Shown: in pieces, positions 52,141 through 61,803 of the stretch
Numbering within the stretch: position 1 is the first letter of the stretch
Layout of the letters: every line of letters starts with the position of its first letter
Assembly (NCBI GenBank): GCA_965223095.1
Contig: OZ244979.1
Location: 3,286,001-3,350,000 of the forward strand
Source: J054 sp965223095
GTDB lineage: Bacteria > Pseudomonadota > Gammaproteobacteria > Steroidobacterales > GCA-2729495
DNA: 64,000 nt
Direction: 5' to 3'
Made by a program: the position numbers and the translations under genes
Notes under the pieces: generated by a model
The model's input: the letters and a program-made list of their open reading frames with translations, nothing else
Told to the model about the DNA's origin: nothing
Database searches by the model: none

Positions 52141-53160
52141 CTAAAACCGGTAGCGAAGCTGCCCCGCAATAACATTCGTTTTTGCTACGCCTTGCTGGGC
52201 ACGCAAGTCGCGGCTCCACTGAGCACTCAGTGTCCACCGATTAGTCGGCTCGTAGCGGACGCCTAGATTCGACTTAAGATTGTGTTCCCAACCATAAAGA
52301 TCTGTATCCACGGAGAACCGCAACAGTTGCAGATAAGCCAGCCAGGCACCGTCCTTCGCATTGACATCAAACTCGAGCAAACCATTTACGACCTTGCGAT
52401 TCTCATCTTCGCCGTAGGCGAGCTCACCCATTAGCGCATAACGTTGAAAGTACCACTGCAAATCCACGCCGATGCGCTGCCGCTCAATGGTGAAATCGGG
52501 CTGATTTTCCACATAGACCTCGCCATCGAATACAGAGATGCCCGCAACCACCGAATTTTCACGCGTAGAGCCGAGCCGGCCGGACCATACGCCCGGGTGG
52601 CCCTTGTTCTCCCATTCATTCCCGGAACCACGACTCCAGGCCAGCTCATACTCGAAGTTGGGAAATTCACCGTTAACAGTGGCGCCCCAATCTGCTTTTA
52701 CGCCTAGGTTACGACCATGCATGTAGTCGCGCAGCGTGCCATTGGTATTGATGGGCTGCTCCAGGCCAAAGGGAATCTCGAAGTGTCCGACACGAAGATT
52801 CAAACGACCGCGAGGTAGTAAGACATGGTTGTAGTTAAAAATTCGATATACAAATTCCCAATCATTCTTATCATCGAAAAACGCCGGACGCATACGACGA
52901 TTGTTTAGCCGGGTAAGATACCCTTGCAGTAGCAGCGTTCCCCGATCACCTTTTGCGCCGGAAAACACCTTGTGAAGATCAAAACCAATGAACTCGATAT
53001 GCGAAAACTCATCGGATTTCGTTTCGTAAATTGGACGCGCTGACAAATCGATTGCGAACCGTAAATTTTCCGCCCACGCACTCGGCAGCAAATCCCGAGA
53101 ACGAATATCAGCCTGAGCAACCGTCGTAGCTAAGAGCAGCAAAACCAAGGGCTGCGCCAT
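52141..53160 (-). CDS. Outer-membrane beta-barrel / porin-like protein
   Basis: About 339 residues with a signal peptide ending Val-Ala-Gln-Ala and a C-terminal 'VIAGQLRYRF' with terminal Phe, the barrel assembly mark. Alternating strands such as 'GRLNLRVGHFEIPFGLEQP' resemble phosphate/anion-selective porins or maltoporin-like barrels. The start is uncertain: ATG at 53160 gives a compact signal peptide, while an ATG at 53253 with AGGTG adjacent would add 31 basic residues. It leads the operon with the FMN-binding-like protein and the hybrid kinase. It is divergent from nirS. Confidence 0.7.
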   Translation of the reverse strand: MAQPLVLLLLATTVAQADIRSRDLLPSAWAENLRFAIDLSARPIYETKSDEFSHIEFIGFDLHKVFSGAKGDRGTLLLQGYLTRLNNRRMRPAFFDDKNDWEFVYRIFNYNHVLLPRGRLNLRVGHFEIPFGLEQPINTNGTLRDYMHGRNLGVKADWGATVNGEFPNFEYELAWSRGSGNEWENKGHPGVWSGRLGSTRENSVVAGISVFDGEVYVENQPDFTIERQRIGVDLQWYFQRYALMGELAYGEDENRKVVNGLLEFDVNAKDGAWLAYLQLLRFSVDTDLYGWEHNLKSNLGVRYEPTNRWTLSAQWSRDLRAQQGVAKTNVIAGQLRYRF

Positions 53161-53283
53161 CGATACACCCAACCGCGGCCACTCGGAATACCGAATACAC
53201 AAACGGCGGATAAGTTGGCCAACACGACCACGGTTTCGAAGAATTAACACCATCACCTCAGATAAGTCCCATACCAGCGACAA

Positions 53284-53868
53284 ATTGGCTGGCGGGCAAA
53301 TTATGTGAGAAGCCTCCCGCAGACGGCGTGATGGCTATAGCAAACCAGCACGTTACCGGGATTGCGGGGACTTGGGCGCTAACAGAACTTGACGCAGTTC
53401 ACATTTTTTGAGCCGCAACATAACCGCTAAAGCGATAAAACCATTAGCGGTAGCCGAGATAAAACCCTCATACAGGGAAAACTCAGTCACGGTCCAAGCC
53501 TTAGATAACGAATGTCCGTAACGAATGGAACCGTATACGCCTCTAATTGAGGGTCATTGCGATGGGGTCTCGATCGCTAAGCCACAGGCGCAGCCGGCTA
53601 AGACGTATGCTCACCTGGAACCCGTCCGTTTAAACCGGACAACAAGGCGGCGCGTCCACTCAACCGACAGCCAGTGTGCCACCCAGTAAAAAATCGAAGC
53701 GAAGCAAGCGCAGGATGCACGCCATAGAACTAGTGATAAGTCTACCGAAAATTGAAATAGAAACCTTACGTCATTCCCTTATAGAACGCAGGCATGGATA
53801 CGGCTAAAAGGTAGCTGGGAGCTGTGTCTCCTGGGTTTTTGGTCTTGCCTCATCGGGGGATTTTTGCG
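53284..53868. other. Long divergent control region before nirS
   Basis: About 585-700 bases between the divergent porin operon and nirS. No gene is supported. It includes a small dyad at 53624-53640 (GTCCG/CGGAC with a TTTAAAC loop) and no clear FNR/Dnr box (TTGAT-N4-ATCAA); the nearest match near 53390 is weak. The size suggests a complex promoter or an untranslated leader. Confidence 0.45.
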
Positions 53869-56025
53869 ATGTCGTTACGCGTTTTGAATAGCACATGGGT
53901 TCTAAAAAGGACCATTATTAGCCTGCTCGCCCTACTGCTCAGTGCGGCCTGTAACAGTGAAAACACCGGCGTTGATGAATCAGCCCCATTGCAGCACAAA
54001 GCCGAGGTGCAAATGGCACAGGCCAGTGCCAGCAGCGGCTCTGGCGAAGCGCTGTACACGGCAAACTGCGCGGCCTGCCATCAGGCCAATGGCGAAGGCC
54101 TAAAGGGTGCCTTCCCCCCGCTGGCCAAATCCGACTACTTTATGGGCAAGCCACAAGCGCTACTAGAAGCCACGATTCAAGGCTTGAGCGGCCCCATCGA
54201 GGTCAACGGCGAGACTTATAACAATGTCATGCCCGCTGTGGCCTATCTCAGCAATGAAGACCTCGCGGCGATCCTAACCTACGTGCAATCCAGTTGGGGT
54301 AACAGCGGCGAAGGGTTTACCGCGCAGCAAATAGCCGAATACCGCGAGTCCGTTGGACTCAGTCCAAAAATGGGCGCGGGCGAGCGTCACCCGGGCACGG
54401 CGGAAGTCGAGCAAGCTTATAAGGGCGCGCCCAGCCGGTTGGGTGAAGACGTGCAAGTGCGTATCACGCCGGGAGCACCCGATATCACTGAGGCCGAGTT
54501 TGCGCGCGCAACGCAAGTCTATTTTGAGCGATGCGCCGGCTGTCACGGCGTACTGCGCAAGGGTGCGACGGGCAAACCCTTGACCACTGATATTACCCAG
54601 GAAAAGGGCACCGAGTACTTAAAGGCGCTGATTAACTTTGGCTCGCCCGCGGGTATGCCTAACTGGGGTACATCCGGCGAGATCACGGACGAAGATATCG
54701 ATCTGATGGCGCGGTTTCTGCAGCACGAACCACCAACTCCCCCCGAATTTGGTATGGAAGAAATGCGGGCCAGCTGGGAAATCATCGTGCCCGTCGATCA
54801 GCGGCCCGCTAAACCACAGAACGATTTAAATCTCGATAACGTCTTCTCGGTGACACTGCGTGATAGCGGCGAAGTCGCATTGATCGATGGCGACAGCAAA
54901 GCAATCGCCACCATCGTCGATACCGGTTATGCCGTGCATATTTCGCGCCTGTCACACTCTGGACGCTACGTCTATACCATTGGTCGTGACGCCAAGATCA
55001 ACTTAATCGACCTGTACATGGATCCGCCGCAGACGGTGGCGAAGATCCGCGTCGGCCTTGAAGCACGCTCGGTCGAAACCTCCAAATACAAAGGCTACGA
55101 AGATAAATACGCCGTCGCTGGATCGTATTGGCCCCCGCAGTACGTCATCATGGACGGCGCATCGCTGGAGCCACTGAAGATCGTCTCAACCCGGGGCATG
55201 ACGGTAGACACTCAGGAATATCATCCCGAGCCTCGTGTGGCGGCGATCGTGGCCTCGCATCAACATCCCGACTTCATCGTCAACGTCAAAGAAACCGGCC
55301 GAATTCTGCTGGTTGACTACAGTGACATTGAAAACCTGGCCGTGACAGCCATCGATGCCGCACGGTTTCTGCATGACGGCGGCTGGGATTCCACTAAGCG
55401 TTACTTTTTAACGGCGGCCAATCAGTCAGACAAGATTGCCGTGATCGATTCCAAAGAACGCAAGCTCGCGGCAATGGTCGACGTGGAGAAAATCCCCCAT
55501 CCGGGCCGCGGTGCGAACTTCGTCCATCCCAAGTATGGCCCGGTTTGGGTAACCAGTGCGCTGGGTAATGACAACATCACCTTGATCGGTACCGATCCCG
55601 AGGGTCATCCGCAGTATGCTTGGAAGGCGGTTGACATCATCAAAGGTCAGGGCGGCGGATCTTTGTTCGTCAAGACCCATCCGAAATCCTCGAACCTGTG
55701 GGTTGATTCACCCCTCAATCCAGATGCCGGCATCAGTCAATCCATCGCGGTGTTCAATATCAATGATTTGGATGCCGGTTATGAGGTTCTGCCCATCGCC
55801 GAATGGGCCGAAATCGGCGATGGCGCGAAACGCGTTGTACACCCCGAGTACAACAAGGCCGGTGACGAAGTTTGGTTCTCGGTCTGGAGCGGCATGGACG
55901 AGGAATCCGCCATTGTCATCGTCGACGACAAGACACGCGAACTCAAGCATGTCATTAAAGGCGAGCGCGTGGTAACGCCCACGGGCAAATTCAATGTCTA
56001 TAACACTGTCAACGACACCTACTAG
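53869..56025 (+). CDS. nirS: Cytochrome cd1 nitrite reductase with an extra N-terminal cytochrome c domain
   Basis: A 718-residue enzyme that reduces nitrite to nitric oxide in the periplasm. An added cytochrome c domain carries C67-A-A-C-H71 ('NCAACHQANGEGLKGAFPPL'); then the usual NirS cytochrome c domain has C222-A-G-C-H226, followed by the d1 propeller. The propeller keeps H357 ('YAVHISRLS'), H502 ('RFLHDGG') and H544 ('PHPGRGANF'), spaced exactly like H182, H327 and H369 of the Pseudomonas enzyme. Classical NirS is about 560-600 residues, so about 150 are extra. The signal is lipoprotein-like (Ser-Ala-Ala-Cys). GGGGA supports the ATG at 53869. No haem d1 synthesis genes are present in the window. 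Confidence 0.95.
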   Translation: MSLRVLNSTWVLKRTIISLLALLLSAACNSENTGVDESAPLQHKAEVQMAQASASSGSGEALYTANCAACHQANGEGLKGAFPPLAKSDYFMGKPQALLEATIQGLSGPIEVNGETYNNVMPAVAYLSNEDLAAILTYVQSSWGNSGEGFTAQQIAEYRESVGLSPKMGAGERHPGTAEVEQAYKGAPSRLGEDVQVRITPGAPDITEAEFARATQVYFERCAGCHGVLRKGATGKPLTTDITQEKGTEYLKALINFGSPAGMPNWGTSGEITDEDIDLMARFLQHEPPTPPEFGMEEMRASWEIIVPVDQRPAKPQNDLNLDNVFSVTLRDSGEVALIDGDSKAIATIVDTGYAVHISRLSHSGRYVYTIGRDAKINLIDLYMDPPQTVAKIRVGLEARSVETSKYKGYEDKYAVAGSYWPPQYVIMDGASLEPLKIVSTRGMTVDTQEYHPEPRVAAIVASHQHPDFIVNVKETGRILLVDYSDIENLAVTAIDAARFLHDGGWDSTKRYFLTAANQSDKIAVIDSKERKLAAMVDVEKIPHPGRGANFVHPKYGPVWVTSALGNDNITLIGTDPEGHPQYAWKAVDIIKGQGGGSLFVKTHPKSSNLWVDSPLNPDAGISQSIAVFNINDLDAGYEVLPIAEWAEIGDGAKRVVHPEYNKAGDEVWFSVWSGMDEESAIVIVDDKTRELKHVIKGERVVTPTGKFNVYNTVNDTY

Positions 56026-56045
56026 GCAACGACGGACTGTTACCC

Positions 56046-57356
56046 ATGAAAACTCAGGTAGACATAGGCCACCCTCGTTCGGACAGCGGAACGGTAGCAA
56101 AGCCAACAACGGCAAAACCTAGATACCGGTTAAGCCGAGTGATTAGCGCTGCTCTCACAGCCGGCTTCAGTGTGCTTCTGCTGGCTAGTGGCGACGCGGT
56201 GGCCGAACCGCTGAGTAGTGAATTCGCGAATGCTCTGAAAGAAGGCAGCTTCAACGTCAACTTTCGCTATCGCTATGAATATGTGGATCAAGATTCCATT
56301 GCGAAATCGGCCAACGCCTCAACGCTGCGGTCACGCTTGGTCTATAAAAGCGGAGAATTCAAAAACACGTTTCTGACCTTGAACATGGATGACTTGCGGC
56401 CCATCGTCGGCGACAACTTCAACGACACCCGCAACGGTAAGACCCAGTATCCCGTGGTTGCCGACCCCAAGGGCACCGATCTAAATCTGGCATCGCTAAC
56501 TTTCACGGGCCTGGAAAATGCCACGATTGTGGTCGGCCGGCAAAGAATCATCCGCGAAAACGCGCGTTTCATCGGTAACGTCGGCTGGCGGCAAAACGAA
56601 CAAACCTATGATTCGGCATCCGTGACTTACAAACCCCGGGAAAACATCCAAGTCTTTTATGGCTACATCGACGGCGTACAGCGCATATTCGGCCCAGAAG
56701 ACGGCACACCGGCGGACAACCTGGGCAGTCGTTCACATGTGATTGACGCCAGCTATCAGGTCAATCCGGCGCTACGTGTGGTGACCTATGCCTATTGGCT
56801 AGATTTGCGAGATGCGGCGGTCCTCTCCAACAAGACCTACGGACTGCGTGTGGACGGTGCCATTGAACGGGATCAGAAATTCTCTTACGCAGCCGAATAT
56901 GCACTACAAAAAGACTTTAAGAAAAACCCCAACAATTACGATGAGGACTACTACCACCTGAGCGCGGGCATCGATTGGCCCCATGTCGGCCTGAAAGCGG
57001 GCTACGAAGTCTTAAGTGGTAGCGGCAATGCCGGTGAATCTTTTCAAACGCCTCTGGCCACACTGCACAAGTTCAATGGCCGAGCCGATAAATTCCTGGC
57101 CACGCCCGCCGGCGGTCTAGAGGACCTGTATTTGGAGGCGACGGCCAAGGGCCCCGTGGGCAAATACAGTCTCGTCTATCACCGATTCAGCCAAGAATCC
57201 GGCAGCAATGACTATGGCAGCGAGTGGGATCTCTTCGGTACTTGGCCGTTTCTGGATCACTATGCCGTGGTCGCTGGTATTGCGGCCTTCGATTCGGATG
57301 ATGGTTTCAGCTCGGATACAACAAAAGCGTGGTTGATGCTGAGCGCCAATTTTTAA
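56046..57356 (+). CDS. Porin (alginate-export/OprD-like barrel) following nirS
   Basis: A 436-residue protein with a long N-region signal peptide ending Ala-Val-Ala and a barrel with strands such as 'FNVNFRYRYEYVDQDSI', 'TIVVGRQRIIRENARFIGN' and a C-terminal 'AWLMLSANF' ending in Phe. The 'GRQRI...NARFIGNVGWRQNEQTYD' order is typical of alginate-export-type porins. It starts 20 bases after the nirS stop, so it is co-transcribed and may let nitrite or another anion through the outer membrane. Confidence 0.82.
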   Translation: MKTQVDIGHPRSDSGTVAKPTTAKPRYRLSRVISAALTAGFSVLLLASGDAVAEPLSSEFANALKEGSFNVNFRYRYEYVDQDSIAKSANASTLRSRLVYKSGEFKNTFLTLNMDDLRPIVGDNFNDTRNGKTQYPVVADPKGTDLNLASLTFTGLENATIVVGRQRIIRENARFIGNVGWRQNEQTYDSASVTYKPRENIQVFYGYIDGVQRIFGPEDGTPADNLGSRSHVIDASYQVNPALRVVTYAYWLDLRDAAVLSNKTYGLRVDGAIERDQKFSYAAEYALQKDFKKNPNNYDEDYYHLSAGIDWPHVGLKAGYEVLSGSGNAGESFQTPLATLHKFNGRADKFLATPAGGLEDLYLEATAKGPVGKYSLVYHRFSQESGSNDYGSEWDLFGTWPFLDHYAVVAGIAAFDSDDGFSSDTTKAWLMLSANF

Positions 57357-57575
57357 ACGCGCCCAACAATTATTGGTCCAGTTGCCTGACCACTCATGGG
57401 CCAGTGCGCTGATTTTTTCACAGATTGTGGCTAGTTGGCTCGCACTTAACAGGACCCGGAAAGCGCGAGAAGAATCAAGTTGCTAGGTCGCACTTGGCTT
57501 CGATCATCCGAGGCCTGACGGGTTAAACAAGCCATCTGCTCGATCGAAGTTCGCCCCTAGAACGACGGTCTCGGA

Positions 57576-58556
57576 TTAGTGATTCCGAAGGACCGCGCGC
57601 CCATCACCGGTTTTTTGCCAGTCTAGATTGCGTAAAGCGCGCATTGCCGACCGGTCGCCCTGCAGGTGTGCAACAAGAAATGCCGTGGACAGCATATTGA
57701 ATATCTGCAAGCCCTGATGATCCGCCGAAACATCTTTCGGCTGCTTATGTACCAAGCCGCCAAAATAGTGATCGGCACCGGCGATTTCCAATAGAAAGCG
57801 ACTGCCCGCCGCACCCTCATCGCGACTAGTAATCTCAGTTTCATAACTAGTGTCGGCCCGCCCTTTGCCCATTTGTCCGAAATCTTCACTACCCCGCACC
57901 AAAAAACGCGGCACCGACACACCCAGCCATAGGTCCGCGGGCATCAAGGCCATGTTGCCTGGATCACTAGACATCACTACCAAGCCGTACCGGGCGTCGC
58001 CGTGCGCCATAACCTCCCCGGTCTGGGGATTACGAGTTTCTAAACCCGCCGCCAGTAGCGCGACGTATGATCCCACCGAATGCCCGGCCGCAACGTAGGG
58101 CGGCGGACCGATCTTATCCCCTAAAGCCGGCACAGCCGTCATAATTTGCGGTAGCAGATCCAGCACCGCGCGCATATCTTCAGCGCGCTGGTGAATCACC
58201 GCCTCCATATCAGCGTAACTGCGAACAGGCACACCGCGATTCGCGTCCAGGTGCTGGGGCAATACCACCACGAATCCATGGGAAGCCCAGTGCATAACGA
58301 TACGGTCGTAGCGCATGTTGTTCGCAAAGGTGCCGTGAGAATAAACAATCAGCGGCCACGGACCCTGGCCGCGGGGATAAATGACCCGCAGACTCAACGG
58401 CGCTTGCCCATCGGCCGGCGCTGGTATCTCAATGGCCGCCGCATCAGCCACAGTAAAAGCGCCTGGCGCGGAAAACTCAGCAACAATGCTCTGCGTACAG
58501 GCACTGAGCCATAGCCCCAGGATGAGGATCGCAAACCGTCCGCCGAGCTTGGCCAT
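57576..58556 (-). CDS. Alpha/beta hydrolase lipoprotein (acetylhydrolase/PETase-like)
   Basis: A 326-residue lipoprotein with a perfect lipobox Leu-Ser-Ala-Cys and an alpha/beta-hydrolase domain: 'PLIVYSHGTFANNMRYD' (oxyanion region), nucleophile S160 in 'AAGHSVGSYVALL', and a C-terminal His in 'IAGADHYFGGLVH'. The layout matches platelet-activating-factor-acetylhydrolase/dienelactone-hydrolase-like esterases. It lies downstream of MFS and aldehyde dehydrogenase genes on the same strand, 16 bases after the MFS stop, which suggests hydrolysis of an ester that feeds that pathway. The substrate is unknown. Confidence 0.82.
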   Translation of the reverse strand: MAKLGGRFAILILGLWLSACTQSIVAEFSAPGAFTVADAAAIEIPAPADGQAPLSLRVIYPRGQGPWPLIVYSHGTFANNMRYDRIVMHWASHGFVVVLPQHLDANRGVPVRSYADMEAVIHQRAEDMRAVLDLLPQIMTAVPALGDKIGPPPYVAAGHSVGSYVALLAAGLETRNPQTGEVMAHGDARYGLVVMSSDPGNMALMPADLWLGVSVPRFLVRGSEDFGQMGKGRADTSYETEITSRDEGAAGSRFLLEIAGADHYFGGLVHKQPKDVSADHQGLQIFNMLSTAFLVAHLQGDRSAMRALRNLDWQKTGDGRAVLRNH

Positions 58557-58572
58557 TTCGACTAAGGACCGA

Positions 58573-59907
58573 CTAAGCAGCGGGGCTCATGTTTCCGGGC
58601 GCCTTAATCCGCACATAAATGGCGAATAACATCACCAGCGCGTTAAAGAAACCGATCAGACCAAAAGGCGCCGCCGGGCCCACTGCGTCGAACAAACGAC
58701 CGCCCAGTCCCGAGGCAACGAATATCCCGATGGCACCGCAGATATTAAACATGCCGACCACCGCACCGCGCGCCAGCTTCGGTGCTTCCTGACTGATCAA
58801 GGTTGTGGCACCAAAAAAAGCGCTAATTTGTCCAACGCCTAGCAACACAAACAAGGGTATAGATTCTTTCGCAAGTGGATCATCAACCAACCACATGGCT
58901 GCATACCCAATAGAGGCAACGAACATACAAAAAATTACCCCGGATACCCGGTTGAACCGATCTAGCGTAGGGCCGAGAACGCCCAACCAAACCAACGACG
59001 CGCCTGCTGAAATACCGAACAAGCCCGCACCCCGCGCCGCGGCTAAAGCGGGATCCATGCCCTGATTGACCCCGGCAATGGTGCCCCACAAGACGGTGAA
59101 TGTACCCAGCACCACTTGATCACTGCGCGCGACGAATGCGCCAGCGTAGGCCAAGGCAATTCTCGGGTTGCGCCGGCCTTCGGTAAAACCGCTAGCCATC
59201 AGTTCACGCAGCGGCAAGCGCTCTTCTTTCGCAACAGGCGTCCCGGCCTGCAATCCCAACAGATAGATCACAGCCGATAATGCACAGGCTGCGAAAACGA
59301 TGCCGTGCACGATACGCGTGGCCGAAACGGCATCGTAGCCGGCTTCAAGCAAAGCCGGCGGTGCATAGCGGCCAAATAGTACCGTTACACAGATTACGCC
59401 GATGCCATTGAAAATGCCGGCAACAGCAACGAACTTGCCGCGCGATCGGTTTTGCGGATAGTCCGCGAGTATCGTGCCCAACATGCCCGTGGATGTACCC
59501 AGACCCAGGGCGTAAATACCACGGTAAAAAATCAATTCGGGCATGGAACTAGCGAAGGGATACAGCAGGTAACCCAAGCCCATGATAAATATGCCCGCGG
59601 CAAACAGTTCGCGGCGACCAATACGATCTGCCCACACGCCCACTACACCGAAAATCAATAGCTGAACAATCTCCGTAACGATGACCAGGTCGCCCGTAAC
59701 GGTGCCTTGCTCGGTGGTGGGAATACCAAAATTGGCGTTTAAGACCAGCGCTGTTCCGGTCGACACAAAAGTCAGCAAACCGATGGTCGCAAAGGCAGAA
59801 TAGCAAAACACAACGGCGTTTAGGGCCGTAATGCCGGGCTGCAGCCACATGAACAAAAATCTTCTACCCTCAGACGGCGCTGATGAATCTATGGATTGCT
59901 CAGTCAA
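58573..59907 (-). CDS. MFS transporter (DUF1838-cluster type)
   Basis: A 444-residue, 12-segment MFS protein with 'VWADRIGRRELFAAG' (loop 2-3) and 'ARGAVVGMFNICGAIGIFV'. It is related to the MFS at 27173 ('TVTGDLVIVTEI' versus 'RISGDLQFWQEI') and to the partial one at the right edge. The start is a TTG at 59907 with GGGAG seven bases upstream; longer readings would run into the aldehyde dehydrogenase gene. It is 55 bases downstream of that gene and 16 bases upstream of the hydrolase gene, so the three probably form an operon. Confidence 0.85.
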   Translation of the reverse strand: MTEQSIDSSAPSEGRRFLFMWLQPGITALNAVVFCYSAFATIGLLTFVSTGTALVLNANFGIPTTEQGTVTGDLVIVTEIVQLLIFGVVGVWADRIGRRELFAAGIFIMGLGYLLYPFASSMPELIFYRGIYALGLGTSTGMLGTILADYPQNRSRGKFVAVAGIFNGIGVICVTVLFGRYAPPALLEAGYDAVSATRIVHGIVFAACALSAVIYLLGLQAGTPVAKEERLPLRELMASGFTEGRRNPRIALAYAGAFVARSDQVVLGTFTVLWGTIAGVNQGMDPALAAARGAGLFGISAGASLVWLGVLGPTLDRFNRVSGVIFCMFVASIGYAAMWLVDDPLAKESIPLFVLLGVGQISAFFGATTLISQEAPKLARGAVVGMFNICGAIGIFVASGLGGRLFDAVGPAAPFGLIGFFNALVMLFAIYVRIKAPGNMSPAA

Positions 59908-59962
59908 GACTTGACTCCCTGCCTTTGGCGTTGTGGTTTTTGCTGTTGCTGTTCGCCGGAAA

Positions 59963-61387
59963 CTACAAAATGATGTGTACGGACTTGGAGCGAGTGTAGC
60001 TGAGCAGTTCCTCCAAACACTCTTCGCGGCCCAGCCCGCTATTGCTCCAACCGGCAAAGCCGGTACCCAGAAAGTGACGACCGCCGCCGTTGATCCACAC
60101 ACAACCCGCGTTGAGTTCCCGTGTCATGGTCATGGCGATGCTGACATCTTGAGTCCACACGCCGGTGGTGAGACCGAATTGTGTGCCGTTCGCGATTTCC
60201 AAGGCCTCGGCCTGCGTGCGCCATTTCAATACGCTGAGCACCGGGCCAAAAACCTCTTCTTTGGCGATACGCATAGCCGGTGTCACATCACCGATCACCG
60301 TGGGTTCTATCCAATAGCCACGCTTGAACTGCTCACCTTTGGGCCGACTACCACCAGCAAGTATGGATGCGCCCTCGTCACGCGCCGCTTGGATCATTCC
60401 AGTGACGTGCTCGTAGTGACCCGCGGAATTGACGGGCCCCATCTGTGAACTCGAATCGCGAGGATCACCCAAGTTGATATTACGAACCGTCGCCAGCACC
60501 TGCTCGAGCACCTCATCGTGCAAAGATTCATGCAACAATAAGCGACTGGTCGAACCGCAAGATTGACCCGACCACGCAAAATTCATGCCGGCAACAGCAG
60601 CTCGCGCGATGGCTTGGGGGTCGGCATCGGGAAAAGCAATCAGTGGATTCTTGCCGCCCAGTTCCAAGCTGATGTGCTTGATGCCCACTTCCGCTGCAGC
60701 GCGCTGAATGGCCATGCCCGTGGGCACGGAACCGGTGAACCCAATTCGCGGCACTTGCGGATGACGAACGATGGCGTCCCCCACAACAGTGCCAACCCCG
60801 GAGACGATATTGACCACGCCAGCCGGTAATACCGCACCGCAAATCTCCGCCATCAAGCTCGCCGACAGCGGACTTTGATCCGGGGATTTCAAAACCACCG
60901 TGTTACCCGCCATCAGCGGCGCACCCAGATGGGCACCCGCGAAAAGAAAGGGATGATTAAAAGGTACGATACGACCCACCACCCCATAGGGTTGGCGCAA
61001 GGTGAAATGAATATTGCCGGGAGTGGCGGGCACGCTCTCCCCTTTCATTTCCATACCCAATCCGGACATGAAGTCTAGATAGCCAGACGCTAAAGTAATG
61101 TCGCCGCCAAGACTCGCGATCGTATTACCGGTATCCGCCGCCTCCAAGGGCACCACATCGTCGGCGCGTCGGCGCATCTCTTCTGCCAGGCGGCGCAACA
61201 TCGCACCACGCTCAAGGACCGATAAAGCGTTCCATTCCGGCTGCGCAGCTTGGGCCGCGGCGACAGCACGAGCTACATCCGCAACGTTACCCGCCGGGAC
61301 CCGGCCATGCACTTCTTCTGTAGCCGGATTGACGGAATCCATCCATTGCCCGCTCTCGCTTGCAACAAACTCGCCGCCGATAAACAT
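59963..61387 (-). CDS. NAD(P)-dependent aldehyde dehydrogenase
   Basis: A 474-residue aldehyde dehydrogenase with the nucleophile C277 in 'WSGQSCGSTSR', the base E242 in 'SLELGGKNP', 'FNHPFLFAGAHLGAPLMAGN' and 'GFTGSVPTG'. It oxidises an aldehyde to the acid in the cytoplasm; it looks closest to betaine-aldehyde- or semialdehyde-type enzymes, but the substrate is not defined. The start at 61387 has GGAG nine bases upstream and is preferred over a TTG at 61426. It leads the hydrolase-MFS-ALDH run on the minus strand. Confidence 0.9.
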   Translation of the reverse strand: MFIGGEFVASESGQWMDSVNPATEEVHGRVPAGNVADVARAVAAAQAAQPEWNALSVLERGAMLRRLAEEMRRRADDVVPLEAADTGNTIASLGGDITLASGYLDFMSGLGMEMKGESVPATPGNIHFTLRQPYGVVGRIVPFNHPFLFAGAHLGAPLMAGNTVVLKSPDQSPLSASLMAEICGAVLPAGVVNIVSGVGTVVGDAIVRHPQVPRIGFTGSVPTGMAIQRAAAEVGIKHISLELGGKNPLIAFPDADPQAIARAAVAGMNFAWSGQSCGSTSRLLLHESLHDEVLEQVLATVRNINLGDPRDSSSQMGPVNSAGHYEHVTGMIQAARDEGASILAGGSRPKGEQFKRGYWIEPTVIGDVTPAMRIAKEEVFGPVLSVLKWRTQAEALEIANGTQFGLTTGVWTQDVSIAMTMTRELNAGCVWINGGGRHFLGTGFAGWSNSGLGREECLEELLSYTRSKSVHIIL

Positions 61388-61803
61388 CAAGCGGTCTCCA
61401 AACTCAAGACCCACGGTTTTCCCCAAGTACGCTTATAAGAACACAGCTAATGTAGGCGGGCGACGATAGAGCCGGAAGGAAGCCGCACCTATTGGTTCAC
61501 CTGTCGGCGCGAAACTTTGCACGAGCGGCTTGCACTGAGTTTTACGTTTCGCCTAGCGGCCTACAAGCCAGCGAAGCAAGATGCTGCAAGCCCATGACTG
61601 TAACAGCACCGGATCAAGCTCTACGCCGACTAGCGGCGTGGTCCAGCTCAAGGGCATATCCCGCAGCAATGACGATAACGCGCCCATGCTTGAAGAGCAC
61701 CCACATCGACGATAGGCCGGCGGCAAGCTAGCACCCAAGACAGGTGAGTTCGATCCCCAGCGCTAAACCCGGCCAATACGACTCTACAGATAAGCGCGCG
61801 GCA
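61388..61803. other. Intergenic region with no supported gene
   Basis: About 415 bases between the DUF1838 gene and the aldehyde dehydrogenase gene, both on the minus strand. Frames present are short and have no ribosome site or protein-like pattern. The promoter for the aldehyde dehydrogenase operon should be in its left part on the minus strand; none could be picked with confidence. Confidence 0.4.

Noticed and set aside
53380..53400. FNR/Dnr-like box before nirS
   Set aside because: TTGACGCAGTTCAC matches only the left half of TTGAT-N4-ATCAA; the right half has two mismatches and the distance to nirS is almost 500 bases.
59963..60102. Longer N-terminus for the MFS gene ending at 58573
   Set aside because: The extension overlaps the conserved C-terminus of the aldehyde dehydrogenase and lacks MFS features; the TTG at 59907 has a GGGAG site.
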